Of a stretch of 64,000 bases of DNA, positions 52,569-62,303 are shown one piece after another. Source of the DNA: Viridibacillus sp050279675. Its GTDB lineage: Bacteria > Bacillota > Bacilli > Bacillales_A > Planococcaceae. Made by a program: the position numbers and the translations under genes. Position 1 is the first letter of the stretch, and each line of letters begins with the position of its first letter. Where the stretch lies: positions 248,001-312,000 of the forward strand of contig NZ_JBNNUK010000002.1 of the NCBI RefSeq assembly GCF_050279675.1, written 5' to 3'. A model generated the notes under the pieces. It did no database searches, was not told where the DNA came from, and saw only the letters and a program-made list of their open reading frames with translations.

Positions 52569-53588
52569 ATGGCAAAATTATTTAAAAATTATAAAATAGG
52601 TAATTTAACGCTTAAAAATCGCATCGTAATGTCTCCCATGTGTATGTATGAATGTCATAATAGAGACGGCCTTGTTCAAGGCTTCCATAAAATTCACTAT
52701 GCAACAAGAGCGGTTGGGCAAGTAGGATTGATTATTGTCGAAGCAACTGCCGTGCAGCCAGAAGGTCGTATTTCCCCACAAGACCTTGGCATTTGGAGTG
52801 ACGAGCATACTGCTGGTCTTACTGAATTGAATCGCTTAATGCATGATGCAGGTTCCAAAACTGGTATTCAATTAGCACATGCAGGACGTAAGGCTGATCT
52901 TGAAAGTGATATTTATGCACCTTCTGCAATTGCCTTTAGTGAGAATTACAAAACACCGATTGAAATGACAACCGATGATATAAAAAACACAGTAGACGCT
53001 TTCAATAAAGCTGCTATCCGATCAAAAGAAGCTGGCTTTGATGTAATTGAACTGCATGGTGCCCATGGCTATTTAATCAATGAATTTTTATCCCCTCTGT
53101 CAAATAAACGTACAGATGAATACGGCGGCTCAGTAGAAAACCGCTATCGTTTTTTACGTGAAATAATTACTGCTGTGAAAGAAGTATTTGAAGGTCCTCT
53201 ATTTGTTCGTATTTCTGCGAAAGATTATGCAGACGGTGGAATGGAACCTGTCGATTATATTACGATGACAAAATGGATGAAAGAACAAGGTGTCGATTTA
53301 GTGGATGTTAGTTCTGGTGCGGTCGTGCATGCAAGAATTCCAGTATTCCCAGGTTATCAAGTACCATTTGCTGAGACCATCAAGCATGAAACACCGATTC
53401 CAACAGGAGCAGTGGGTCTGATCACTTCCCCAGTACAAGCTGAAGAAATTCTGCAAAATAACAGAGCAGATCTAATCTTCATGGCAAGAGAATTACTGCG
53501 AAATCCATATTGGGCTTACCAAGCTGCCAAAGAATTAGGCGTAGATATTGAAGCTATAAACGATTCATATAAACGAGGTTGGAAATAA
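52569..53588 (+). CDS. namA: NADPH dehydrogenase, old yellow enzyme family
   Basis: About 339 residues, strongly like B. subtilis YqjM/NamA (338). An FMN TIM barrel that reduces activated C=C bonds and responds to toxic electrophiles in Bacillus. SPMCMYECHNRDG contains the redox-tuning Cys near residue 26 and Tyr28 typical of the YqjM class. AHAGRKAD and the substrate-binding HGAHGYLINEFLSP follow. ATG 52569 is nine bases after TTGGAGTG. In B. subtilis it also lies close to proI-yqjP-yqjQ. Confidence 0.95.
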   Translation: MAKLFKNYKIGNLTLKNRIVMSPMCMYECHNRDGLVQGFHKIHYATRAVGQVGLIIVEATAVQPEGRISPQDLGIWSDEHTAGLTELNRLMHDAGSKTGIQLAHAGRKADLESDIYAPSAIAFSENYKTPIEMTTDDIKNTVDAFNKAAIRSKEAGFDVIELHGAHGYLINEFLSPLSNKRTDEYGGSVENRYRFLREIITAVKEVFEGPLFVRISAKDYADGGMEPVDYITMTKWMKEQGVDLVDVSSGAVVHARIPVFPGYQVPFAETIKHETPIPTGAVGLITSPVQAEEILQNNRADLIFMARELLRNPYWAYQAAKELGVDIEAINDSYKRGWK

Positions 53589-53609
53589 GTTCTTACTTGA
53601 AAATAAATA

Positions 53610-53660
53610 AACCTACATGATGAGTGAGTGTAACTACCCTAATCATCATGTAGGTTATTT
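53610..53660 (+). terminator. Terminator of namA
   Basis: AACCTACATGATGA / TCATCATGTAGGTT, a perfect 14-bp stem with a 19-base loop, followed by ATTTTTAT. Confidence 0.85.
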
Positions 53661-53714
53661 TTATAAAGCTTCTACTTTTTCGATTTATTCCATAACGTTA
53701 ACTAAAATAGTCTC

Positions 53715-56700
53715 TTACTTAACATGAAAAGTAGTATGACTATGACCTTCTCGTGATTTCGTGACTTCTAAAATAGCTGGCATTGCTGCTTTCAGTTCTG
53801 CAACATGAGAGATAACGCCTATCATACGACCAGACTTCTGAAGATCAATGAGTGTATCGATTGCTTTAGTCAATGATTCTTCATCTAACGTACCGAAACC
53901 TTCGTCTATAAACATCGTATCGATTCTAATATTTCCTTGGAAACTTTGAATCACGTCTGACATACCAAGTGCTAAACATAATGAAGCATTGAACTTTTCT
54001 CCGCCGGATAACGTTTTGACATCACGAGTTTGACCAGTGTATGCGTCATAGACATCTAAACCTAATCCGCTTTGTTTACCCCTTGCTTCTTGACGATCAC
54101 TACGAATCAAATTGAATTGACCGTTCGATAGCGGTTTAAGTCGCTCATTTGCGGCATGAATAATCTGCTCCAAATACTCGATTTGAACATAACGCTCAAA
54201 TGAGATTTTCATATGATTTTGGCCTCTTAGTAAATCATAAAGACCAATAATTCGGCCACAAGATGCTTCAAGATCAGTTATGTTTTTGCTTATTTCCGAT
54301 AAATCAATAATCAGTTGGTGTGCATTCTGAAGATGTTTTTTCGAGTTATTCCATTGTTCGAAGGCCATTTCATAGGCCTGTTTCAACTGATTTACTGCCT
54401 CAGATAAAATAGTAAGATCCACTAATTCTTTGCCTGCAACATGTTCTTTTTCTTCATCAATTTGTGTAGATAATGCATGTATTATGTTTTTATATTGCTG
54501 ACATTCATCTTTTAGTTTTTGACACTGTGATTCGTCTCTTCTCGCTGCTAAGTAATCTTTTCCTTTTTCAAAGCCTGCATTCTCAACAGCTTGTTTAAAG
54601 TCTTCTTGCGCTTGTTCAAGTAATTTACGGGATTCCGCTAAATCTGTTATCGCATGTTGTAAATTAGCTTGTGCTGTTGTATTTTGTTCATTTGCTTGTT
54701 GCATACGCTTTTGAGCAAGTGTCCAACTTTCCTCTAATTGAGTTCTTTGCTGTGTAGCTTCTTTCGTTAACTGATAAAGATGATGTAACGACGTAATGTC
54801 TTGTGGTATGGATTTACTTTTTTCATCATAAATTGCCGTTGCATTATTCAGTGCCTGCAGTTGAGTTTGATACGTCTTTTCCAGTTGTTGAAGTTGTAGC
54901 TGGAATTCGACTACAGCTTGTTTTTGAGACTTCGTTTTCTCCTTTAGTTGGTTCCAAAGCTCTTTTTCTTTCTTCAATTGCTGAACAATAGCAAACAACT
55001 CTTGATATTGATTAGTTAATGTTGGTCCTTCTTCCACTGTTACGCTAAGTTCTTGAAGGTTTTGCTCTAGTACATTAAATGCTTGCATTTCAGCCTGTAG
55101 TTGTCCATTAGTCACAAAGTATTGTTGTTCTAAATTAGATGCATATTTGCGAATTTGTTCTAATTGTTGCTCATCAACGACTTCCACTGTTTCTTCATGC
55201 TTAGCTACATGTTCCGTGCTACCACATACAGGACACGGCGCACCGACTACTAACTGTGATGCAAGAATTCTCGCTTGGCTAGCAACCCATCTATCTTGTT
55301 CAGCCTTCCCCTTTTCTTGCGCTTCTATATATACTTTTTCTTTTGTAATGACTTGCTCTTTTAAATCTTGCACTTTTTTTTGTTGTGTAGACCATTGGTG
55401 AAAAGCTGCTGCTCGGTCCTTTAATTGAGCCAATTGCTCAATTTTGTCATCTAGAGGTTGTATCGTCTCCTCTAATGTTGCTGATTGTTCTTCTATTGAT
55501 TGAAGTGTGAGCATTCGCTCTTGATGTTGTTGACTTTGTGCAGTAAATACTGCTTGCAATTGTTGAACCTCTTGCTGTAATTGATTTTTTATCTGATTTT
55601 GCTTTTCTAAATCTTTAAATATAGGTTCTAAAGATTGTAAATGCATGACCCTTTTTAAACTGTCATTACGCTCAGTTTCTTTTTGTTGTTGAACTACAAA
55701 TTGAGCAGCTACTTCTTCTAATTGAAGTTTCATTTTTTGTTCTGATTTTTTGGCTTCTTCAAATGTGGCTTCCTTTTGTAGAGCCTTCTGCTTTGCCACA
55801 CGGTAATATTGTTCTATTGGAATAATGTGACTAGCTTTTTCAGCAGCAGCTAACTCACGTTCTTTTTCTAGGAACAACGGCTCTTGTTGTCTTAAAGTAA
55901 GAAGTTTTTGTTCCTTCTCTTTAAATGCCTCTATTTTTTGATTTAATGTAACTGCTTCAAATTGTTGACGTTGCTTGTCTTCAAGTTGTTTGCCAACCGC
56001 TTTATAATTAGTTTCATTTTCTGTAATTTGCTGATTATAAAAGTCGACTTCAACTTTTAATGCATCTACTAGTTGATATATATTAAACTGATTTGTTTCG
56101 AGTAAATCAAAAAGAGCAGACTCTCTTTTCGGTAGCGTGCTTGCAATTTTACTCGTGTGTAAGTTACGGACAGCTATAGCTTGTTGTAGTTGCTTGTCAG
56201 CTTCTTCTTTTTTTACTTTAAGCTGATCTGCAATATGTCGATAAGATTCTGTCTTGAAGATTTTACGTAATATCGCTTCTTTGTTTTCTGTTTCAGAAGT
56301 TAGTAATTTACGAAACTCCCCTTGAGGCAACATGACGATTTGTTTAAATTGATCCTTTGATAATCCGATAATATCTTCAATTTTTTTATTAATTTCTCCA
56401 ACTTTTTGTGATTCAACGACTGGCTTTTCTCCTGTAGTTAGGATTTCAACAAGTTCAAATGATTCACCTGTTGCAGTTTTATTGCCATTTTTTCGATGTG
56501 CTAACTGGCGGAGTACTCGATATTGTCGATTGTGGATTTCAAAAATAAGTTCAGCAGATGTGTGGGTATCATCGTCAGCAAAGTCACTGCGAATTTCTTT
56601 AATATCTGCACGATCTTCACCACTAGCACTACCATACAATGCAAAACTAATACCATCGAAAATTGTTGTTTTCCCAGCTCCCGTAGCACCAGAAATAACA

Positions 56701-56792
56701 AATAAGCGATGGTCGCCTAAGTCACGAAAATCAATTGTTTCTGTCTTTTTATACGGACCAAAAGCGGTCATTTTCAGTTGAATTGGCTTCAT
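53715..56792 (-). CDS. sbcC: Nuclease SbcCD subunit C (Rad50-like ATPase)
   Basis: 1025 residues, within the bacterial SbcC range. The N-terminal ATPase lobe has Walker A SGATGAGKTT. Long coiled coils (about 180-490 and 560-850) flank a zinc hook with Cys520 and Cys523 in CPVCG. The C-terminal lobe has KTLSGGEKFNASLCLALGMS and Walker B MFIDEGFGTLDEES. With SbcD it cuts hairpins and blocked DNA ends. The start overlaps sbcD by four bases. Confidence 0.96.
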   Translation of the reverse strand: MKPIQLKMTAFGPYKKTETIDFRDLGDHRLFVISGATGAGKTTIFDGISFALYGSASGEDRADIKEIRSDFADDDTHTSAELIFEIHNRQYRVLRQLAHRKNGNKTATGESFELVEILTTGEKPVVESQKVGEINKKIEDIIGLSKDQFKQIVMLPQGEFRKLLTSETENKEAILRKIFKTESYRHIADQLKVKKEEADKQLQQAIAVRNLHTSKIASTLPKRESALFDLLETNQFNIYQLVDALKVEVDFYNQQITENETNYKAVGKQLEDKQRQQFEAVTLNQKIEAFKEKEQKLLTLRQQEPLFLEKERELAAAEKASHIIPIEQYYRVAKQKALQKEATFEEAKKSEQKMKLQLEEVAAQFVVQQQKETERNDSLKRVMHLQSLEPIFKDLEKQNQIKNQLQQEVQQLQAVFTAQSQQHQERMLTLQSIEEQSATLEETIQPLDDKIEQLAQLKDRAAAFHQWSTQQKKVQDLKEQVITKEKVYIEAQEKGKAEQDRWVASQARILASQLVVGAPCPVCGSTEHVAKHEETVEVVDEQQLEQIRKYASNLEQQYFVTNGQLQAEMQAFNVLEQNLQELSVTVEEGPTLTNQYQELFAIVQQLKKEKELWNQLKEKTKSQKQAVVEFQLQLQQLEKTYQTQLQALNNATAIYDEKSKSIPQDITSLHHLYQLTKEATQQRTQLEESWTLAQKRMQQANEQNTTAQANLQHAITDLAESRKLLEQAQEDFKQAVENAGFEKGKDYLAARRDESQCQKLKDECQQYKNIIHALSTQIDEEKEHVAGKELVDLTILSEAVNQLKQAYEMAFEQWNNSKKHLQNAHQLIIDLSEISKNITDLEASCGRIIGLYDLLRGQNHMKISFERYVQIEYLEQIIHAANERLKPLSNGQFNLIRSDRQEARGKQSGLGLDVYDAYTGQTRDVKTLSGGEKFNASLCLALGMSDVIQSFQGNIRIDTMFIDEGFGTLDEESLTKAIDTLIDLQKSGRMIGVISHVAELKAAMPAILEVTKSREGHSHTTFHVK

Positions 56793-57958
56793 TTCACATC
56801 ACTCCCTACTTCACGTTCTTTCGCTAATCCTTCTTGTAACACTTCTTGGAATAGCTGTTTTGTTGCATCTTCTACTTCTGCTCCTACTATTTCCTTATAA
56901 AACGCTTCAAAGAGCGTCAAATCGTCCATTTTTTGACGAGATGTCGTTAGTTGCTCAGTTCCATCTATTTTTTGATGAATCATTTTACGCTCCACATGCA
57001 TGGCATTGGGAAATACTGTGCGAATTTTCTCCATTGGTGAAATAACTGGTGTATCATCAAGTAATTTAACGTAAATATAGTCTTCACTTACTTCTGATTT
57101 AAGTAAATTATCAATCGTATCCTCAACAGTTCTCATATCTCTACGCGGTTGCAATAATTTCTTCTCAATTGCTACTTGTCCATCTTCTGCTAAATCCACG
57201 ATTAAATAGCCCTTTTTATGATTTTCCTCAGAAATTGAATATTTCAAAGGTGAGCCTGCATAGCGAATGGTTTCATTTAGTACAAAATGCGCTTGGTGTA
57301 AATGTCCAAGAGCTGTGTAATAAAATGGCTCAAAAAGCGCTGCATCTATACATTCTGTACCACCGATAGCTAACGGTCGCTCAGATTCACTTGTATTCTC
57401 CTCTTCTTGACCGTGAGAAGTTACAAAAGCATGTCCAACAAAAACATGTCTTTTCTCTGGATCCATCTTCTTTTTCAATTCATCCGTTATACGTTTCATC
57501 GCAGATTGGTGTGTTTTAATAGAATCATCATCAAATACATATCGAACTTGCGAAGGATCAGCATATGGTATTAGGTGAAAATGTACTTCTCCAAACTCAT
57601 CTTTTAGAACGACTGGTGATAGCTTGTCATCAAGATTCCCCACTATATGTAAACCACTTTCTTTCATTAACTGACTACCGAAATGTAAACGTCCAGGACT
57701 GTCATGATTTCCTGCAATGCTAATGAGTGGTATATGTCTTTTTAACACAATCTCTGCGAAAATATCATCTAATAATCGAACAGCTTCTGTCGGAGGTACA
57801 GCTCTGTCGTATAAATCACCGGCAACAATGATGACATCTGGCTTCTCTTGGTCAATATCTGCCAAAAATTGTTGTAAAATATAAGCTTGATCCTCAGTCA
57901 TATATACCCCTTGTACAAGCTTCCCTAAATGCCAGTCAGCTGTATGAAATATCTTCAT
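56789..57958 (-). CDS. sbcD: Nuclease SbcCD subunit D (Mre11-like)
   Basis: 389 residues. Metallophosphoesterase motifs in order: ADWHLGK (10-13), VAGDLYDRAVPP (near 47), SIAGNHDSPGR (near 82), VGHAFV and LGHLHQAH, giving the two-metal Mre11 site. The C-terminal capping region (about 270-389) contacts SbcC. The unit is preceded by a LexA box. AGGAGG lies upstream of the ATG. Confidence 0.96.
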   Translation of the reverse strand: MKIFHTADWHLGKLVQGVYMTEDQAYILQQFLADIDQEKPDVIIVAGDLYDRAVPPTEAVRLLDDIFAEIVLKRHIPLISIAGNHDSPGRLHFGSQLMKESGLHIVGNLDDKLSPVVLKDEFGEVHFHLIPYADPSQVRYVFDDDSIKTHQSAMKRITDELKKKMDPEKRHVFVGHAFVTSHGQEEENTSESERPLAIGGTECIDAALFEPFYYTALGHLHQAHFVLNETIRYAGSPLKYSISEENHKKGYLIVDLAEDGQVAIEKKLLQPRRDMRTVEDTIDNLLKSEVSEDYIYVKLLDDTPVISPMEKIRTVFPNAMHVERKMIHQKIDGTEQLTTSRQKMDDLTLFEAFYKEIVGAEVEDATKQLFQEVLQEGLAKEREVGSDVK

Positions 57959-58050
57959 AAAAATCCTCCTTTTAAATCATATTATCTATTTTAACATTCT
58001 ATTGATATGGTTGTGATTGAAAAATATCACACAGAGTATACTGTAAATTT

Positions 58051-58086
58051 ATTGTATCACAAACACAATAAAAAGAACGAATGTTC
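58051..58086 (-). promoter_or_regulatory. LexA (DinR) box over the sbcDC promoter
   Basis: GAACGAATGTTC at 58075-58086 fits the Bacillus LexA core GAAC-N4-GTTC exactly. On the minus strand TACAAT (58051-58056) is a likely -10, and the position of the -35 element falls inside the box. Its centre is about 120 bases before the sbcD start. The layout predicts SOS control of sbcDC. Confidence 0.7.
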
Positions 58087-58199
58087 CTATTTTATCTAAC
58101 GAATTCAATAGCTTTCAAATAGTAGATATTCTGAGAGATTATACACGTTTGGTTGATGATTCATATATACTTAATTTCAGAGTTTTCAGGGGGGAAAAC

Positions 58200-58475
58200 A
58201 TGATTGATTTAAAAGAATCTACAATTGATCAATTAACTGATTTACTAAATAGCATTTAATACATCTGTCAGCTAATTCGAGAATAAATAGAGCGGATTAT
58301 TACTTATGAAAATCATTGAGCGAAACTGAATTCAATTTTAGAGATTAATCCTGATGTGATGTTCATTGCTAAAGCTGCATTTTAACAACTGAGGCTTTAA
58401 AGTCTCTCTGCTGTTACAGGTTATCCAAGTATTACTATAATAGCAGGTATAAAATCAAATATACCTTAGAGTTTG
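58200..58475 (+). pseudogene. Decayed gene remnant with an intact start
   Basis: An ATG behind AGGGGGG opens a 19-codon frame (MIDLKESTIDQLTDLLNSI) and then stops. Downstream, protein-like text continues in shifting frames: INPDVMFIAKAAF, TEALKSL and AVTGYPSITIIAGIKSN, broken by stops at 58257, around 58382 and 58400. This looks like a gene lost through stops and frameshifts. I cannot name the family. The rest of the gap 57959-58669 holds the sbcDC promoter and a terminator. Confidence 0.35.
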
Positions 58476-58590
58476 ATCTTTATGGGTAAGCCAATTTCTG
58501 AGAATATTTCATTATCATTTTCCTTTACTTATAAACAGAACTCTAAGTTTCGTACATCACCTAAATTAAATTAGGTATTACAAAATCAAA

Positions 58591-58631
58591 AAAAGCGCTC
58601 TCTCATGCCGAATTTCGACTAAGAACGCTCC
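58591..58631 (-). terminator. Terminator of the ecf-CHY operon
   Basis: On the minus strand GCGTTCT...AGAGCGC with a long loop is followed by TTTTTTTGATTTT. It lies about 40 bases beyond the CHY gene stop and ends the long minus-strand unit. Confidence 0.6.
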
Positions 58632-58669
58632 TTTTGTTTTTCAGCGAAAAAGCTCTATCGATACAACTT

Positions 58670-58981
58670 CTAAACATCAAAATATAAATGATAATGAGCT
58701 TCACATCGCTCGTTAAATCTAGATCCACATTGTAAACAATGATTTGTCCCAACATACTCTGTAATCGTATGTTCTTTGTTACAAATTCCACAAAGCACGG
58801 CTAACTCATCTGATTCATTCTTTGACCAAACTTGTGGTTCATGAAGTTCACATGCAGCATGACATTCAAAACAAGGATAGTATTTATGACAGCATTTAAA
58901 TTTTAATGCGACGATATCCTTCTCCGTATGATAATGCATACAACGCGTTTTATCATCAACTACTAATCCATACACTTTCAC
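58670..58981 (-). CDS. CHY-type zinc-finger protein
   Basis: 103 residues with a dense set of Cys and His: CMHYHTEKD, KCCHKYYPCFECH, CGICNKEHTI and CLQCGSRFNERCEAHYHLYF. This is the CHY zinc-finger family, binding probably three zinc ions. Function in bacteria is unknown. The start is GTG (58981), seven bases after GGAGG, and only three bases after the ecfT stop. It therefore belongs to the ECF transporter operon. Confidence 0.9.
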   Translation of the reverse strand: MKVYGLVVDDKTRCMHYHTEKDIVALKFKCCHKYYPCFECHAACELHEPQVWSKNESDELAVLCGICNKEHTITEYVGTNHCLQCGSRFNERCEAHYHLYFDV

Positions 58982-58984
58982 TTT

Positions 58985-59791
58985 CTAACCTCCGACCATT
59001 CTTAGCAAGAAAAAAATACCAACTAATAAAAGACTTGCCCCAATCACTAGATAATCTCGGTTCTCAAAATGTAAAACCTTAAAACGTGTTCGTCCACTTC
59101 CATCTCCATAAGCTCTAGCGTCGATAGCATTTGCCAAATTTTCCGCTCTTTGAATTGAAGTAAACAAAAGAGGGACAATGATAGGTATATAACTAAATAC
59201 CTTTTTCACAAATGATTTATCTTCGAAATTAACACCTCTTGCTTTTTGAGCGTCTATTATTTTGTCCAACTCCATTACTATTGTAGGTATAAAGCGTAAT
59301 GTTATAGCTAGCATTAATGAAAATTGCTCTACTGGAAAATGCAATCGTTTCAATGGTTTGCAAAGTATTTCAAATCCATGAGCTAAGTCCAGTGGCTTCG
59401 TTGTTAAGGTTAACAAAGAAGTAATTAATACGAGTAATAATATTCGTAACACTATGCGAACCCCATCTATAATGCTCTCTTTATATATAGACAAAACACC
59501 GTACTGAAATAGTAAATTCTCGCCTTTAGTGAACAAAATATGATAGATAACCGTAAATGCTAGAATAAATAAAATTGGCTTTAAACCCTTTAGAAAAAAG
59601 CGCAATGGAATATGTGAAAAAGTAATACAGCCAACTACTAAAAAACTAGCTAGTAAATATCCTGCTATATTATCTATTAATAAGAATGCAATTACGATAC
59701 AAAATAAGCTTATTAATTTTGAGCGTGGATCTAGACGATGGAAAATAGAAGATGCATCAATAAACTGTCCAATCAATACATTTTCAATCAC
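58985..59791 (-). CDS. ecfT: ECF transporter transmembrane subunit EcfT
   Basis: 268 residues with about five to six membrane segments. The two Ala-Arg coupling motifs that contact the ATPases are visible: ARG at 184-186 (AQKARGVNFED) and ARA at 225-227 (IDARAYGDGSGRT). It anchors the energy module of a vitamin or metal importer. The start is GTG overlapping the ecfA2 stop (GTGA). No substrate-binding S subunit lies inside the window. Confidence 0.93.
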   Translation of the reverse strand: MIENVLIGQFIDASSIFHRLDPRSKLISLFCIVIAFLLIDNIAGYLLASFLVVGCITFSHIPLRFFLKGLKPILFILAFTVIYHILFTKGENLLFQYGVLSIYKESIIDGVRIVLRILLLVLITSLLTLTTKPLDLAHGFEILCKPLKRLHFPVEQFSLMLAITLRFIPTIVMELDKIIDAQKARGVNFEDKSFVKKVFSYIPIIVPLLFTSIQRAENLANAIDARAYGDGSGRTRFKVLHFENRDYLVIGASLLLVGIFFLLRMVGG

Positions 59792-60666
59792 AAAATTTCA
59801 GCCCCTTGTTTCTGAAAATAAGCTATTACATCCTTTAGAACAACTTCTTCCTGTAAAGACGCTACTTCAATATAATCACCAAAACGTTGCTCAATTAGTT
59901 GTAGTAGTTTTACGGTATCTGGAATATCTAATCCGAATTCCTTTAATTCATAATCATGGTTCAGAAAAAGTGAAAGCGGACTTTCTTGGAAAGCTATCTC
60001 CCCATTGTTCATCACGAGTACTTCATCTGAATACTCAGCAACTTCATTCATCTCGTGTGTCACGAATATAACTGTACGATGTCCGTCCCCAGCTTTATAC
60101 CAATCATGTATCAATTGTAAAATAAGTTTACTTCCAAGTGGATCTAGTCCAGCAGTGGGTTCATCTAAAATAAGAACCTCAGGATTCATCATAAGAACAG
60201 TAGCTATCGCCACACGTCGTTTTTCTCCCCCACTTAATTGTAAAGGTGCTTTTTGAAAGTACTCTTCGGATAGGCCTACTAGTTGTATCATATCTTCCGC
60301 TCTCTTAATGGCTTCCTTCATTTCAATACCTTGATTTTTCGGGCCAAATACTAAGTCTTTTATGACAGTTGTTTCAAATAATTGATGTTCAGGATACTGA
60401 AATACCAATCCGATATCGTGAATAATTTGAGCTTTGCCTTTTTTAGAAAGTTCATTTACTCTTCCATTAATCAATAAATGACCATTAGTCGGAGCAATTA
60501 AGCCTTTTAATAACTTCATTAATGTAGATTTCCCTGAACCAGTATGACCTATAACAGATATCCACTTACCCGTTTCAATTGATATATTTATATTTCGCAA
60601 GTTTTCGTGACTATTAATTGAAAAGTTCGGATAAATATAAGAGGCTCTTTCTAACTTGATGTCCAT
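59788..60666 (-). CDS. ecfA2: ECF transporter ATPase EcfA2
   Basis: 292 residues. Walker A GHTGSGKST, Q-loop VFQYPEHQLF, signature LSGGEKRRVAIA, Walker B VLILDEPTAGLD and the switch His in FVTHEMNEV. The Q-loop EHQLFE and the C-terminal extension mark the EcfA2 type. It heterodimerises with EcfA1 to power vitamin uptake. It overlaps ecfA1 by 16 bases and ecfT by 4, so the three are tightly coupled. Confidence 0.94.
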   Translation of the reverse strand: MDIKLERASYIYPNFSINSHENLRNINISIETGKWISVIGHTGSGKSTLMKLLKGLIAPTNGHLLINGRVNELSKKGKAQIIHDIGLVFQYPEHQLFETTVIKDLVFGPKNQGIEMKEAIKRAEDMIQLVGLSEEYFQKAPLQLSGGEKRRVAIATVLMMNPEVLILDEPTAGLDPLGSKLILQLIHDWYKAGDGHRTVIFVTHEMNEVAEYSDEVLVMNNGEIAFQESPLSLFLNHDYELKEFGLDIPDTVKLLQLIEQRFGDYIEVASLQEEVVLKDVIAYFQKQGAEIL

Positions 60667-61463
60667 AAATAATCAACAACCCCTTCCAAAGTCATTATCT
60701 GTTCAGGTACTTTAATGCCCGTTGAACGTAAGCTTTGTTTTAATTTCAGAGCAAGAGGCACTTCCAATTCATTACTTTCAATAACACTACTATTATGAAA
60801 AATAGATGCGGGGGTCCCATCTGCCACAATAAGACCATCTTTTAATACAAGTACCCTTGTTGCCACTAGTACTTCTTCCATGTGATGAGTAATGTGAATG
60901 ATAGTAATTCCTTCTGTATGTAGTTGTTGCATAAGTGTAATAATATTCTGCCTGCCTTTTGGATCAAGCATAGCTGTTGATTCATCAAATACGATATATT
61001 TTGGCTTCATCGCTAATATTGCAGCTATAGCTACACGCTGTTTTTGACCACCTGAAAGCTTATGAGGTTCTACTCCTCTATATGAAAGCATATCAACCTT
61101 CTTTAATGCGTTCTCAGCAATTGAATTCATATTGTCTGGATCTACCCCAATATTCTCTAAACCAAAAATAATTTCATCAAAAACTGTCGTTGTTATAAAT
61201 TGATCATCTGGATTTTGAAAAATCATACCAACAAGTCGTCTGATTTCTCTTAAACTTTTTGGCTTTTGTGTCATTTCCCCATCTACAAAAACTTGGCCGA
61301 GATGAGGTTGGATAAGCCCATTCGCCAATTTTGATAGAGTCGATTTTCCAGAGCCATTTGGACCTACAATCGTTAGAAATTCACCCTCATTAATTTGTAG
61401 TGAAATATTTTTCAATACTAAATGTTGTCCATATGCAAATGACACATTATCAAATCTTAGCAA
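60651..61463 (-). CDS. ecfA1: ECF transporter ATPase EcfA1
   Basis: About 270 residues. Walker A GPNGSGKST, Q-loop IFQNPDDQFITTTVFDEI (EcfA1 type), signature LSGGQKQRVAIA. Walker B is YIVFDESTAMLDP, with Ser where most have Pro after the catalytic Glu, a known EcfA1 variant. I prefer a TTG start at 61463, six bases after GAGGGTG; a GTG three codons upstream is part of that site. It follows the SDR gene by 26 bases, so it is in the same unit. Confidence 0.93.
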   Translation of the reverse strand: MLRFDNVSFAYGQHLVLKNISLQINEGEFLTIVGPNGSGKSTLSKLANGLIQPHLGQVFVDGEMTQKPKSLREIRRLVGMIFQNPDDQFITTTVFDEIIFGLENIGVDPDNMNSIAENALKKVDMLSYRGVEPHKLSGGQKQRVAIAAILAMKPKYIVFDESTAMLDPKGRQNIITLMQQLHTEGITIIHITHHMEEVLVATRVLVLKDGLIVADGTPASIFHNSSVIESNELEVPLALKLKQSLRSTGIKVPEQIMTLEGVVDYLWTSS

Positions 61464-61489
61464 AACATGCACCCTCTTTTTATCAATCT

Positions 61490-62299
61490 CTAGTAACTAA
61501 CTATATTTTTTAATTCCTCTATTGAAAGTTCTGTATGTGAGGGCTTTTCCCAAATACCGATTTTTGAACCATTAACCGAAAAAACTTTACCGGTTACAGT
61601 ACTGTTATTACTAGCTAATAAAGTAGCTAAATTTGCTACATCTTCGGGAGAACCTACTTTCCAATAATCCGGAAACTCTTTATTTTCTTCCTTGCACTTT
61701 GTTTGAATACGTTCGATGACCGGTTTTGTCATATCTGTTAAAGCGGCTGGTGCTATTGCATTAACTCGAATACCATAACGTTTTAATTCTTCTGCTAATG
61801 TAAATGTGATTCCTAAAATACCCGCTTTTGCTGCACTATAATTTACTTGACCAACTGTTCCCATCAAGCCCGCAGTTGATGTCAAATTAATAATACATCC
61901 CCCTTCACCCCGACTTTTCAAATGTTGAACAGCTGCCCTTGTACACGCAAAAGTGCCTGTCAAATGGACGTCTAACACGTCTTTCCAAGATTGGTCTGAC
62001 ATTTTCACAAGCAATTGATCTCTCGTTATACCTGCATTATTAATGAGAATATCTAATTTCCCAAATTTCTCTAAAGTTTTATTTACAATTCGTTCAGCGC
62101 CATCTATTGAAGCAACACTCTCACAAATACCAACTGCTTGACCGCCTCTTTTTTTAATATCATCTACTACGGCTTTAACATCATTCGTATTAGTACCATT
62201 TACGGCAATTAAAGCACCTTCTTTAGCCATTTGAATTGCCATACTTCTACCAATTCCTCTTGTGGAACCCGTTATTAAAACCACTTTTTCTAGTAGCAT
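61490..62299 (-). CDS. FabG-like short-chain reductase
   Basis: About 269 residues. SDR motifs: TGSTRGIGRS, NNAGITRDQLL, Ser in INLTSTAG, and YSAAKAG (YxxxK). INNAGITRDQL is the FabG/PhaB signature, so 3-oxoacyl-CoA or 3-oxoacyl-ACP is the likely substrate with NADPH. The C-terminal tail (about 245-269) is unusual. ATG 62299 follows GGAGG by eight bases. It lies between a split dehydratase and the ECF genes. Confidence 0.88.
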   Translation of the reverse strand: MLLEKVVLITGSTRGIGRSMAIQMAKEGALIAVNGTNTNDVKAVVDDIKKRGGQAVGICESVASIDGAERIVNKTLEKFGKLDILINNAGITRDQLLVKMSDQSWKDVLDVHLTGTFACTRAAVQHLKSRGEGGCIINLTSTAGLMGTVGQVNYSAAKAGILGITFTLAEELKRYGIRVNAIAPAALTDMTKPVIERIQTKCKEENKEFPDYWKVGSPEDVANLATLLASNNSTVTGKVFSVNGSKIGIWEKPSHTELSIEELKNIVSY

Positions 62300-62303
62300 T
62301 TCC

